DNA from: Neoconidiobolus thromboides FSU 785
Lineage: Eukaryota; Entomophthoromycota; Entomophthoromycetes; Entomophthorales; Neoconidiobolaceae
Length of the DNA stretch: 64,000 bases
Reading direction: 5' to 3'
Assembly (NCBI GenBank): GCA_025603075.1
Contig: MU626267.1
Coordinates: 1 to 64,000, forward strand
This document shows, one piece after another, positions 56,377 to 64,000 of this stretch. The translations under genes and the position numbers were made by a program. The notes beneath the pieces were generated by a model. The model made no database searches and was not told where the DNA came from. It saw only the letters and a program-made list of their open reading frames with translations. Each line of letters starts with the position of its first letter. The first letter of the stretch is position 1.

Positions 56377-56480
56377 ACATGGGGATGTTTTTTAGCTTCA
56401 TTACTTTTTTTACCTTTTAAGCGCTATTTGAGTGGAAGATTTGTTAGTAAAATTCTTAAACACAAAAATATAGCCACATA
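56377..56480 (-). mobile_element. MITE copy 22 (reverse)
   Basis: ACATGGGGATGTTTTTTAGC to ATAGCCACATAT, core AAGCGCTATTTGAGTGGAA. Confidence 0.88.
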
Positions 56481-57051
56481 TACTGTTATAATCTCATAAA
56501 TTTCTAAGTTCTATTTATAAAGTTATAAATGCTTTTTCGAAACTTTTCGTGACCGCTATAAATAAAAGATATCAATTTTTAACTCAAATAAAAAATAGCT
56601 TTCATAAAAACCCAATATTAATTTACAATCCTCGATTAAATTATTGTTACATTCTTTTTTTCATTCATAATATTTCTTAAATATAATGATTTTTTTAAAT
56701 AAGTAAATCATGTTTAATATTTCAACTGCTAAGGATTTATGAATATTAATGTTATTTTAAATATGTTTAGAACTTTATCCAAGTATATAAGTGAAAGTAG
56801 TAAATATGGAAGGTAATATGGTTGTTATCATTTTCAAAAAGATGGGTATAAATAAATTCTAGATCTTGGGTTTAGTTTGGTGGTACTTATTTTATCTATA
56901 TTTTAAATCAGCCTAAGTTTTTAAAACTATGGAACTTTATAAAGGTCTCAAATAAAATCAATTAGAAGAGACTTCAATAATAATAGTCTATCATAAATTA
57001 CAATATTATTAAACAATTATTACAATAAACATAACAACCAATATATTTTTC
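56481..57051. other. Gene-free AT-rich stretch
   Basis: Nothing recognised. Confidence 0.5.
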
Positions 57052-57156
57052 AGTATGAAGATTTACTTTTTGTTTAAGAAATTTATTAGTATTTTTTCCC
57101 GCTTAATAGCGCTTGAAAAAGTGAAAAAGGAATAAAACTCTAACACCCTGGATATA
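57052..57156 (+). mobile_element. MITE copy 23 (forward, strongly diverged)
   Basis: TTTTTGTTTAAGAAATTTATTAG and TTAATAGCGCTTGAAAAAG can be aligned; both termini are eroded (AGTATGAAGATT, ACACCCTGGATAT). Confidence 0.65.
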
Positions 57157-57202
57157 AAATAAAGTTCAAAATTTAAACTATACCTTAATCTTTGAAATTA
57201 TG

Positions 57203-57308
57203 ATATAAGAGTGTTTTTTTTGGCTTCATTACTTTTTCCATTTTTAAGCACTATTTGAGCGGAAAAATTGGTACTAAAATTCTTAAACGGAAAAAGGCAT
57301 CCCATATA
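57203..57308 (-). mobile_element. MITE copy 24 (reverse)
   Basis: ATATAAGAGTGTTTTTTTTGG to GGCATCCCATAT, core TAAGCACTATTTGAGCGGAA. Copies 23 and 24 lie head to head only 46 bp apart. Confidence 0.82.
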
Positions 57309-57506
57309 TATAAAGAGGTCTAAAAAGGTTCAGAAGTTTTCTAGATTTTTAAAAAATTAAGTTTTTTAAAAACTATTACTTTGTCTTTACAACTCAAGCA
57401 AAAAATCAAATGTACTTTTATTAAGTAGTTATTTGTTATCATTTACTTTGCAATAACTTAATTTATACCGCCACTCCATAGATATCAAACAAAACTCATA
57501 TCACAA

Positions 57507-57602
57507 ATGTATGAGCTCACTATTGAAAATTTTATCAAACTTGCTTACTATATCGAAACAAATGATTTGGATTTTATAAGGTTTATCCTTGATTTTTGTT
57601 AA
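57507..57602 (+). CDS. Short 31-codon ORF, copy 1 of a duplicated pair
   Basis: Reads MYELTIENFIKLAYYIETND and then LDFIRFILDFC and a TAA stop. The same ORF occurs at 58978-59073 with one amino acid change and three synonymous changes. Mixed Ile/Leu/Phe with regularly spaced Asp/Glu suggests an amphipathic helix. Whether it is expressed is unknown; it may instead be the last exon of a lost gene or element. Confidence 0.35.
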   Translation: MYELTIENFIKLAYYIETNDLDFIRFILDFC

Positions 57603-58513
57603 TTTTAATTTATATAATAAATGCTCCTTTCTTGCTAATATTTTTATGTTTATATTCTTTATTCACAATCAATTGGATCTGTTCCTATAGATAATCATTA
57701 GTGATACACTGGGATGTTAAACACTGCTAAAGTCATATATAAACCAATAAACTTGTACCAACACTATGTACTATTTATAACTCTTAGTATCATTTCTAAA
57801 TTAATTGGAATTGCTATTGGTTTTTAATACTTATCTATTTTACCCACACTACAGTACTTCACTAAATTTCTCATAAAAGAACAAACAATAACTTAACTCC
57901 CTTTAAGCACCCATTATAAAGTAAGATCCTTTATAATTAAACAGTATCGCTTAAATAATCCCTCCTTTTCTATCCAAAAACAATATAGGAATGCTTTTAA
58001 GAATTGTCCTTTTTGTTACATTTTCAAAATTTAGAAATCAATCAGTCAATACAGCTTTGTTCGAGCTTAGAAGTGTATTATCTAGCTGTTCATTTCATAA
58101 TAAAAATTCAAAATATTAAGCTGTAAATAAGCAAATAATTAAATAAATATATACTTTATGACTATTCAACGCATATTTGAACATCTAAACAATCAGATCA
58201 TTAACTAATTTCTAAAATGTAAAGTAGCAAAAAGGATAAATAATAAAAATATTCCCACATTTTACCATTAGAATCATAAACTTAACAGCCTATATAATAA
58301 ATATTCTTTGAACAAATTTAAAAATAAGGTTTATAATTATTATAATAAAAATTATTTAACAAACTAAAATAATGGAACCAAAAAAACAGCCTCATATTCT
58401 GTTTTAAAAAAACCTAAATACAATTTATTATTATAACTAATAACTTTATGTCTTAAAAAGGACTATTTGTTTATAGGTTGTTTGTATCTTAATTGTTAAA
58501 CTTAGTTTACAAA
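57603..58513. other. Gene-free AT-rich stretch
   Basis: The first ~50 bases still match the flank of the second short ORF. A MITE end fragment lies at 58368-58396. Otherwise nothing recognised. Confidence 0.5.
58368..58396 (+). mobile_element. MITE right-end fragment
   Basis: AATAATGGAACCAAAAAAAC followed by AGCCTCATAT matches only the last ~30 bp of a forward copy. Confidence 0.55.
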
Positions 58514-58616
58514 ATATGGTAATATCTTTTTTGTTTGAGAAGTTTAAAATTGACTTTTCCATTCAATACGACTCAAAAATGGAAAAAGTAGTGAAACAAA
58601 GAAGTACCTCCCATAT
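58514..58616 (+). mobile_element. MITE copy 25 (forward, diverged)
   Basis: ATATGGTAATATCTTTTTTG to ACCTCCCATAT; core degraded to CAATACGACTCAAAAATGG. Confidence 0.75.
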
Positions 58617-58977
58617 GGATCGAATAATAAAGTCCGAATTTAAAACTACACACCATCTTTTTAAACTGCATTTAGAATACTTGTTTATCATTTAGGCTGC
58701 CCCTAATTTCTTAGGTTTATATTTTTTGCATAAATATCGGCCATTAAAAAATGGGCTTATTTGATAATTTTGCAATACAGTTTTCTTCGATAAGGCTAAT
58801 AATCTGAAGGTTGGTGAGCACTGCTGAAAAGTATAAATACTCTTATACGTTACTCATTTTAAAAAAATATTAACCATATTCTCAAAAAACAATAAGTTTA
58901 TTACTATCTACTCTCACCTTTTAACTTATTGCTGTATATCGCACTCTCTATAAATCAAATCTAAGGCTGCATCATAA

Positions 58978-59073
58978 ATGTATGAACTCAACATCGAAAA
59001 CTTTATCAAACTTGCTTACTATATCGAAACAAATGATTTGGATTTTATAAGGTTTATCCTTGATTTTTGTTAA
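58978..59073 (+). CDS. Short 31-codon ORF, copy 2 of a duplicated pair
   Basis: MYELNIENFIKLAYYIETND then LDFIRFILDFC, stop TAA. An in-frame TAA lies directly before the ATG, so the ORF cannot extend upstream in this frame. The last ~70 bases of the ORF and the first ~15 after the stop are identical to copy 1, while upstream similarity falls off quickly. Confidence 0.35.
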   Translation: MYELNIENFIKLAYYIETNDLDFIRFILDFC

Positions 59074-59120
59074 TTTTAATCTAATAAATATTTATTTTTT
59101 ATTAATATTTTTAGTACTTT

Positions 59121-59224
59121 ATATGTGGATGTATTTTTTTGTTTAGGAATTTTATTAACAGTTATTCTACTTAATGTTTGAAAAATAGAAAAAGTGATGA
59201 AATCAAAAAAAGTATTACCACGTC
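59121..59224 (+). mobile_element. MITE copy 26 (forward, diverged)
   Basis: ATATGTGGATGTATTTTTTTG; GGAATTTTATTAACAG inner block; core TTAATGTTTGAAAAATAG; right end eroded (TATTACCACGT). Confidence 0.75.
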
Positions 59225-59722
59225 TTAAATTTCACACATATTTTATTAAGTATTCTAATCGATTTGTGACTAATAGAACATTCAAGTTAAACAAAGTTCT
59301 ATAAATTATTGGACTTGAAATAAAGTCATAATGCTATTTATAATTGTTTATTAGGACCTTATAGGTCTACTTATAAACAAGCTACTATTAATTTTTAGCT
59401 TCATCTTTTTCTCACACTTTAATATGATCCATATTCAGTATTATAAAACCTTAATAAAATTGGTTTCACTTCAAGCTCTATTAAAAATACCATCATTTTA
59501 ATTTAGCCAATAATATCCTTTGTACTCCCTTTTCTAAATAAAAAAAGCCAATCAATTTTCAAAGCGACAAAAATAGTTACCATTAAAATACATTTTTTAA
59601 AACAAGTTAACAATGACATAAAACAACTGATGAGGTAAGCTTTAGTTCATTCTAAACATAAAGTATAAAACCACATAAACAACTACCAGCTTTCTTTTTT
59701 ATAATAATAAACAATTGAAACG
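59225..59722. promoter_or_regulatory. Upstream region of the calmodulin-like gene
   Basis: A TATA box, TATAAAA at 59664-59670, lies 53 bp before the ATG, a spacing that fits a strongly transcribed gene. No other element recognised. Confidence 0.5.
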
Positions 59723-60175
59723 ATGTCAGAATTAAACGAACAACAGACAAAGCAAGCTAAAGATATCTTTAACCAATTTGATACTGATAAGAGTGGTAAG
59801 ATAAGTGCTGATGAGCTCAAAAATATGTTGCCAAAATTAGGTGTTGATCTTGATGACGCTGGTATAAAAAAGATGCTCTCATCTGCTGATAAGGACCAGA
59901 ATGGAGAAGTCGACTTTGAAGAATTTAAAAAAATAGCAGGTGGTATGTTTGCTGTAGATGTAGATGAAGAAGAAGATAATCGTAAAACTTTTGATGAGTT
60001 TGATACGGATAAAGATGGCCACATTAATAAAGTAGAATTTGCAAAAGCAATGAGAGCGGACGATCCAGAGATTGAACAAGAAGAAATTGATGGAATTTTT
60101 GCTGAAACAGATGACAATGGTGATGGTTTGATTTCATATGATGAATTTTGTAAGGCAGTTAATAAAGGCCAATAA
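59723..60175 (+). CDS. Calmodulin-like protein, four EF hands
   Basis: Single exon, 150 residues, the length of calmodulin. Four EF-hand loops are all canonical, with Asp at 1 and Glu at 12: DTDKSGKISADE (20-31), DKDQNGEVDFEE (56-67), DTDKDGHINKVE (94-105) and DDNGDGLISYDE (130-141). The start LNEQQTKQAKDIFNQFD replaces the near-invariant calmodulin N-terminus, and overall divergence is greater than for true calmodulins of fungi, so it is probably a calmodulin-like or troponin-C-like sensor rather than the essential CaM. Should bind four Ca2+ in the cytosol and switch target proteins. Base composition is clearly richer in G+C than the spacers. Confidence 0.9.
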   Translation: MSELNEQQTKQAKDIFNQFDTDKSGKISADELKNMLPKLGVDLDDAGIKKMLSSADKDQNGEVDFEEFKKIAGGMFAVDVDEEEDNRKTFDEFDTDKDGHINKVEFAKAMRADDPEIEQEEIDGIFAETDDNGDGLISYDEFCKAVNKGQ

Positions 60176-60295
60176 AGAAGTGAAGGTGTGAAATAAAAAG
60201 AAAAAAAGTGAAAAATATTAATTTCGTGTTCAAAATTGAGTTTATTCTATATTTTATTATTCTATACACGTATTAAAGGTAATTCATTTAATTAT

Positions 60296-61154
60296 TTAAT
60301 ATTGTTTTTTTAAAAATTGTTGATAACCTATACAATTATTACAACCTATTGGATATTGATTATTAAGCTTAAGTTTATATTCTTCAATAGTATTGTATTT
60401 AGATTTATATTCTGCATCCTTACATATCCATTTAGTTTAATACAGTGTTTGTTAAAATATATTAATTTACCTCATCACTAGGTAAATAGTCGGCTAGAGC
60501 TTGAGTTTGGAACTGTAAATTTTTTAAACAGTCTGAACAAAAGGAATTAGGCTCTTGAAGTTTATTTCCACCTATTTGAATTAAATTAATGTCTCATATT
60601 TAACAAAAATATGTAATAGTGACTTACTTCTCAATGTAAACCCAATGTTTCTTTCCTTTGCCATTAATGGAGTAAAATCCACCAAATCACCGTTCTACCA
60701 ACAATGATTATTAAAAAAATCAACAATTGAATATTTGTCTTACCTCATCTCTAAAATTCATTTCCTTACACCATTGACATTTCCATAATTTCTTATTAAC
60801 TCTCAGCTTCTCAAACTTAGTACTTTGATTACAATTAAAACACTTTAATCTAACTGAATTGAACAAATAATTGTTCATCAATAAATAGCTGATTCTGTAG
60901 ACTAAATAAAGACTAAGGATAAATAATAGATAGTAAATGTAATTGTTTTCTAAATTGAGCCATGGTAAATATTGTTGAGTTAGATGATTAAGGATCTGTT
61001 CATCGGTTAAACCTTCCTTTTTTAATATTTGAGCTTCAAGAATTATAGGTTCGAAGATGACTTGAATTGTATTATTATAAATGTATTGATCGAGTTTATT
61101 TAATAGAATGAGTGCTTTAGTTAACATTATCGGATTAATATTTAGAAAAAACAA
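60296..61154 (-). CDS. Ima1 N-terminal-domain protein (inner nuclear membrane, SAMP1/NET5-like)
   Basis: Four exons on the minus strand: 61154-60744, 60694-60628, 60571-60471 and 60418-60296, giving 233 residues. A first helical region carries a membrane segment (YYLLFILSLYLVYRISYLL), followed by the Ima1_N zinc domain: LKCFNCNQSTKF, WKCQWCKEMNFRDENGD, then SFCSDCLKNLQFQTQALADYLP and YPIGCNNC. Eight Cys form the expected four pairs. In fission yeast Ima1 and animal Samp1 the domain faces the nucleoplasm and links heterochromatin or the LINC complex. Here the membrane segment lies before the zinc domain and the long C-terminal multi-pass part is missing, so topology is reordered and the protein is much shorter. 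Confidence 0.8.
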
Positions 61155-61310
61155 AGATAAAGATTTTGATTCAAATTAAAAAAAATTAAATTCCATTCGA
61201 AAATTCAAATTACCATAATATTTTGGAATTTTATTCTTTAATTAAATTAAATTCAACTATTTTTACATATTTTTCCACCATAATAAATTGATTAAATTAT
61301 TTTATCAACT
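61155..61310. promoter_or_regulatory. Divergent promoter, Ima1-like / PPR
   Basis: Only 156 bp separate the two outward-facing start codons, so the genes almost certainly share regulatory DNA. No TATA box seen. Confidence 0.5.
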
Positions 61311-63599
61311 ATGTTACTAAAACCCAAATCAGTTCCACCGATTCGGTTATCAATCATCAATCGCATAATCAAACCAATTAAATATCCATTATTATACATC
61401 AATTCCTCATTCACTACTACTCACATTTCCTCTTCCTACGTCCAACTAACCACCGACTTTTTTAAATCCGTTACCGAGTCTTCAATAGAATATGATAACT
61501 CTCGTTTAAGAAGACAAGCACGTAGTCGTAGTAATAATCAATTAAAGGTTCAACAAGATACCAATGAAGAATGGCAAAATTTACGCTTACAAAAAAGGAT
61601 TAAAAAATTAAAATCAATATTAAAATCTCATCAAATAATTGAATTAGAACAAGTATGGGAAAGTTATTTAGATATTAAAGAAGTTTCAGTTGAAAGTTTA
61701 AAAGGGTTGGAAAGTAAAATATTTGAAAGAATGATTTATTTATATCAATGCTGTGAATTGAAAGAAAATTATTATAATATTAAAATAATTACTGAAGATA
61801 TGATTAAGTTAAATTATAACATCGATAAAAAACAAATTCAAGGTTATTTAAGAGCATGTCTAGAATTAAAAGAATATCATAATATTATTAAATTTACTCA
61901 GTATTTAGTAAGAAAACAGTATACTTTAGATACTTTTATATTGAATCATTTATTCTCTGCTTATGTTCAACTCAATGATATTGAAAGTAGTTTGATGACC
62001 TTAGATCATTTTAAAACAGAAAATGTATTAAAAGATCAATACACATTATCAACAGAAGTCTTATTAAATTTTAAACGAAATGAGCCTCAATTAGCATTGT
62101 CCACTTATACCTCTATTTTCTCAACTAATATCAAAATAGATACATGGACATTAAATATGTTTCTTCAAATATTTTCACAATATAGATATTGGCAGGGTAT
62201 TCAACAAGTATTAATAGATATGAAACAAAAGAATGTGATACCCGATTTACATACATTTAGTATTTTATTAAAATGTTGTATTTTACCATTTAATGATAAT
62301 TGTATTATTTCGTATAAAAAGAAACCATATTTACGTCAACAAATTGAAATTGTTAATAAGATTTATTTTAATCTCAAGGCCTCTTCTTTCCCATTAGATA
62401 AATATATCTATTGTAATTTTATTAAATTTTATGTAACAATTCAAGAATTTTGTTTTGCTGAAAATATATTATTAGATATGAAACAAAAAGGAATTCAACC
62501 TAATGAATTTGAATATTCAATACTAATGGATGGTTATTCTAAAGTAAAACAATGGGATAAATTATGGAAGATATATCAAATAATTAAGCAAGAAAATATA
62601 TCAATTAATCAAATTATTTATTCTTGTATGGTTAAAGCATATACAAAATTAAATGAAAATAGAATCAAAGAAGAGGGCGGAAGAGCTATAATGGAAGACG
62701 ATATATTCAAAAAAGATCAAATCACTTATAATTTATTTTTAAGACAATTGGGCAAATTAGGAAAAGTAAAGGAGGGATTTGAATTATATATAGAAATGAA
62801 AAATGAAAATATTCAACCCAATTTAATGACTTATTATCATTTATTAGATGGATTAAAAAGGAATAATGAAATAGAAGATAATAATATAAAAGAAAAAGAA
62901 AAAGAGAAGAAAAAGATTATCGAAATAATATTTAATGACTTAATTACTTCTAATTTAGTACCTAATCTTTCAATATTTAATCATTTTATTTATTTATTTA
63001 ATCAATATCAACTTATCAATTATATTAATATTACTTACACATTAATGATTGAAAAATATCAATTATTACCTAATCAATATAGTTTGTTACCAATGGCATC
63101 TATTTTATTAAATGGTTGTAATATCAATGAAGTTGTTAATAATATAATATCATCTAAATATCCACAATTAATCTATTCAAGTTCAATATATGCTTTAATA
63201 AAAAATGGAGAATTACAAAAGGGAATTGAATTATTTGAATATATTAAAAAAGGAGGGGTGATAGGAGTAAAAAATGATTTATTAATTTATTATTATTTAT
63301 TATATGCTTGTATTCAATATAAGGAGTTTTATTATTTAATGAAGTTAATGCAACAAATAGACAAAGAAAATATTATTATTACAAAAACAATGTATTTAAA
63401 ATTAAATAATAAATTAAATGCAATCAACTGCGATAAACAAATAATGAGATTATGGAATAGGTTTGAATATAAAGAAAAAGAAGCGGAAGAAGATAAAATG
63501 GAAAAAATGATGGAAATAGATTTTAATAATAATAAGATACAGTCACATTTAATTATTCCATTATTAAAAGATTGCTATCTTAGGATGTTAAATCATTAG
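61311..63599 (+). CDS. Mitochondrial pentatricopeptide-repeat (PPR) protein
   Basis: Single exon, 762 residues. A basic, hydroxylated N-terminus without acids (LSIINRIIKPIKYPLLYINS) fits a mitochondrial presequence. From about residue 180 on there are tandem helical ~35-residue repeats. Clear ones: TWTLNMFLQIFSQYRYWQG, DLHTFSILLKCC, NEFEYSILMDGYSKVKQWD, DQITYNLFLRQLGKLGKVKE and NLMTYYHLLDGL, each followed by a (M/I)K-x-(E/K)-N/G-(I/V)-x-P turn. At least seven PPRs, maybe ten. PPR proteins of fungi bind organellar RNAs for stability, processing or translation. The specific target cannot be given. It converges with the SCYL2-like gene. Confidence 0.88.
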   Translation: MLLKPKSVPPIRLSIINRIIKPIKYPLLYINSSFTTTHISSSYVQLTTDFFKSVTESSIEYDNSRLRRQARSRSNNQLKVQQDTNEEWQNLRLQKRIKKLKSILKSHQIIELEQVWESYLDIKEVSVESLKGLESKIFERMIYLYQCCELKENYYNIKIITEDMIKLNYNIDKKQIQGYLRACLELKEYHNIIKFTQYLVRKQYTLDTFILNHLFSAYVQLNDIESSLMTLDHFKTENVLKDQYTLSTEVLLNFKRNEPQLALSTYTSIFSTNIKIDTWTLNMFLQIFSQYRYWQGIQQVLIDMKQKNVIPDLHTFSILLKCCILPFNDNCIISYKKKPYLRQQIEIVNKIYFNLKASSFPLDKYIYCNFIKFYVTIQEFCFAENILLDMKQKGIQPNEFEYSILMDGYSKVKQWDKLWKIYQIIKQENISINQIIYSCMVKAYTKLNENRIKEEGGRAIMEDDIFKKDQITYNLFLRQLGKLGKVKEGFELYIEMKNENIQPNLMTYYHLLDGLKRNNEIEDNNIKEKEKEKKKIIEIIFNDLITSNLVPNLSIFNHFIYLFNQYQLINYINITYTLMIEKYQLLPNQYSLLPMASILLNGCNINEVVNNIISSKYPQLIYSSSIYALIKNGELQKGIELFEYIKKGGVIGVKNDLLIYYYLLYACIQYKEFYYLMKLMQQIDKENIIITKTMYLKLNNKLNAINCDKQIMRLWNRFEYKEKEAEEDKMEKMMEIDFNNNKIQSHLIIPLLKDCYLRMLNH

Positions 63600-63694
63600 A
63601 GAGAATGAATTTATTATATTATTTATTTCGTTATTAAAGTTAATTATATAGATTAATTTATTTACTATTATTATTTTACTTTTATTTTTATATT

Positions 63695-63983
63695 TTAATT
63701 TAAAAATCCATTAACATTACTAATTGGTTTTAATTTATTACCAAATTCTCTTTCTAATTTACTACTTAATATTTTTATACCTTTCATAACATATTGAAAC
63801 TAAATAAAAATAAATATTAATAACAAAATAAAATAAAATAAAAGAATAAAAATTAATTACTTGTTGTAAACTAAATTGTGGATTAATAACTAACTGCCAT
63901 AATTCGGGTAATATTAAAGTAGCTATTTGTTCTAAATCTAATGATTTATCCGCTATTGAATAATATAATTCATACATTGCTAT
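63695..63983 (-). CDS. SCY1-like pseudokinase SCYL2/Ppk32, C-terminal end (partial)
   Basis: The last two exons, 63983-63861 and 63799-63695, on the minus strand; the gene continues beyond the right edge of the window. The read IAMYELYYSIADKSLDLEQI then ATLILPELWQLVINPQFSLQ corresponds to the end of the HEAT-like domain that follows the kinase-like domain in SCYL2 (…VATLVLPQLW…). The final FQYVMKGIKILSSKLEREFG matches the helix after it. SCYL2/Ppk32 proteins act in clathrin-linked endosome traffic and TOR signalling. The kinase part, needed for a firm call, is outside. Confidence 0.65.
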
Positions 63984-64000
63984 CTAATAAAATAATAAAA

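Noticed and set aside
59683-60117. 144-codon minus-strand frame
   Set aside because: Antisense of the calmodulin-like gene, whose four EF loops settle the coding strand.

Overview
The window looks like nuclear DNA of an early-diverging, very AT-rich fungus. The fungal signs are an Ecl1-type zinc-finger pair, an Ima1-type inner nuclear membrane protein, a secreted deacetylase of the chitin-deacetylase type with a probable GPI tail, an aquaglyceroporin and a calmodulin-like protein. Genes are eukaryotic: many short introns of about 45-70 bases start with GTAAGT-like donors and end in AG, and the standard genetic code fits. A Mucoromycota or Zoopagomycota-like lineage is my inference, not proven. 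Several orthologues (GPATCH11, SPOUT1, PINX1, SCYL2) are better known from animals, which also fits an early branch.

Compact gene islands alternate with gene-poor, repeat-rich tracts. Island 1 (5.6-10.3 kb): a Nudix hydrolase, GPATCH11, a ZIP9/ATX2-type metal transporter and a zinc-ribbon protein of unknown role. Island 2 (17.4-22.9 kb): an Ecl1-like protein and a 1,392-residue Mms1/CPSF-A-type propeller protein. Island 3 (35.0-41.3 kb): an MFS exporter, SPOUT1, a PABPN1-like RNA-binding protein, mitochondrial ribosomal protein bL17m and PINX1. Island 4 (59.7-64 kb): a calmodulin-like protein, Ima1, a PPR protein and the 3' end of an SCYL2 kinase-like gene. Scattered single genes are an O-fucosyltransferase-like membrane protein (25.8 kb), two secreted proteins (28.2 and 30.1 kb), a second Ecl1 paralogue (32.6 kb), an aquaglyceroporin (43.3 kb), the deacetylase (49.7 kb) and a short PGAP4-like glycosyltransferase (54.1 kb). 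I rebuilt exon structures by hand for ten genes; all join in frame.

The gene-poor tracts hold at least 26 copies and two fragments of one MITE of about 105 bp with termini reading ATATGGGGATGT. Copies lie in both orientations and none interrupts an intact gene. They do interrupt a DDE-transposase-like ORF, a decayed repeat-protein gene and the upstream region of a dead secreted-protein gene. One copy carries the only assembly gap (120 N), at its exact centre.

Local duplication followed by decay is the second theme. (a) The neighbouring secreted genes at 28.2 and 30.1 kb have a decayed, inverted copy of the same pair at 48.1-46.3 kb. (b) An unrecognised intron-containing gene family has three near-full-length dead copies (2.9-4.2, 11.35-12.7, 14.7-16.1 kb) and a fragment at 30.7 kb. 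(c) The Ecl1-like gene sits in a segment of about 1 kb duplicated 15 kb away. (d) A 31-codon ORF occurs twice, 1.5 kb apart, with mostly synonymous changes. No tRNA, rRNA or CRISPR array was recognised.
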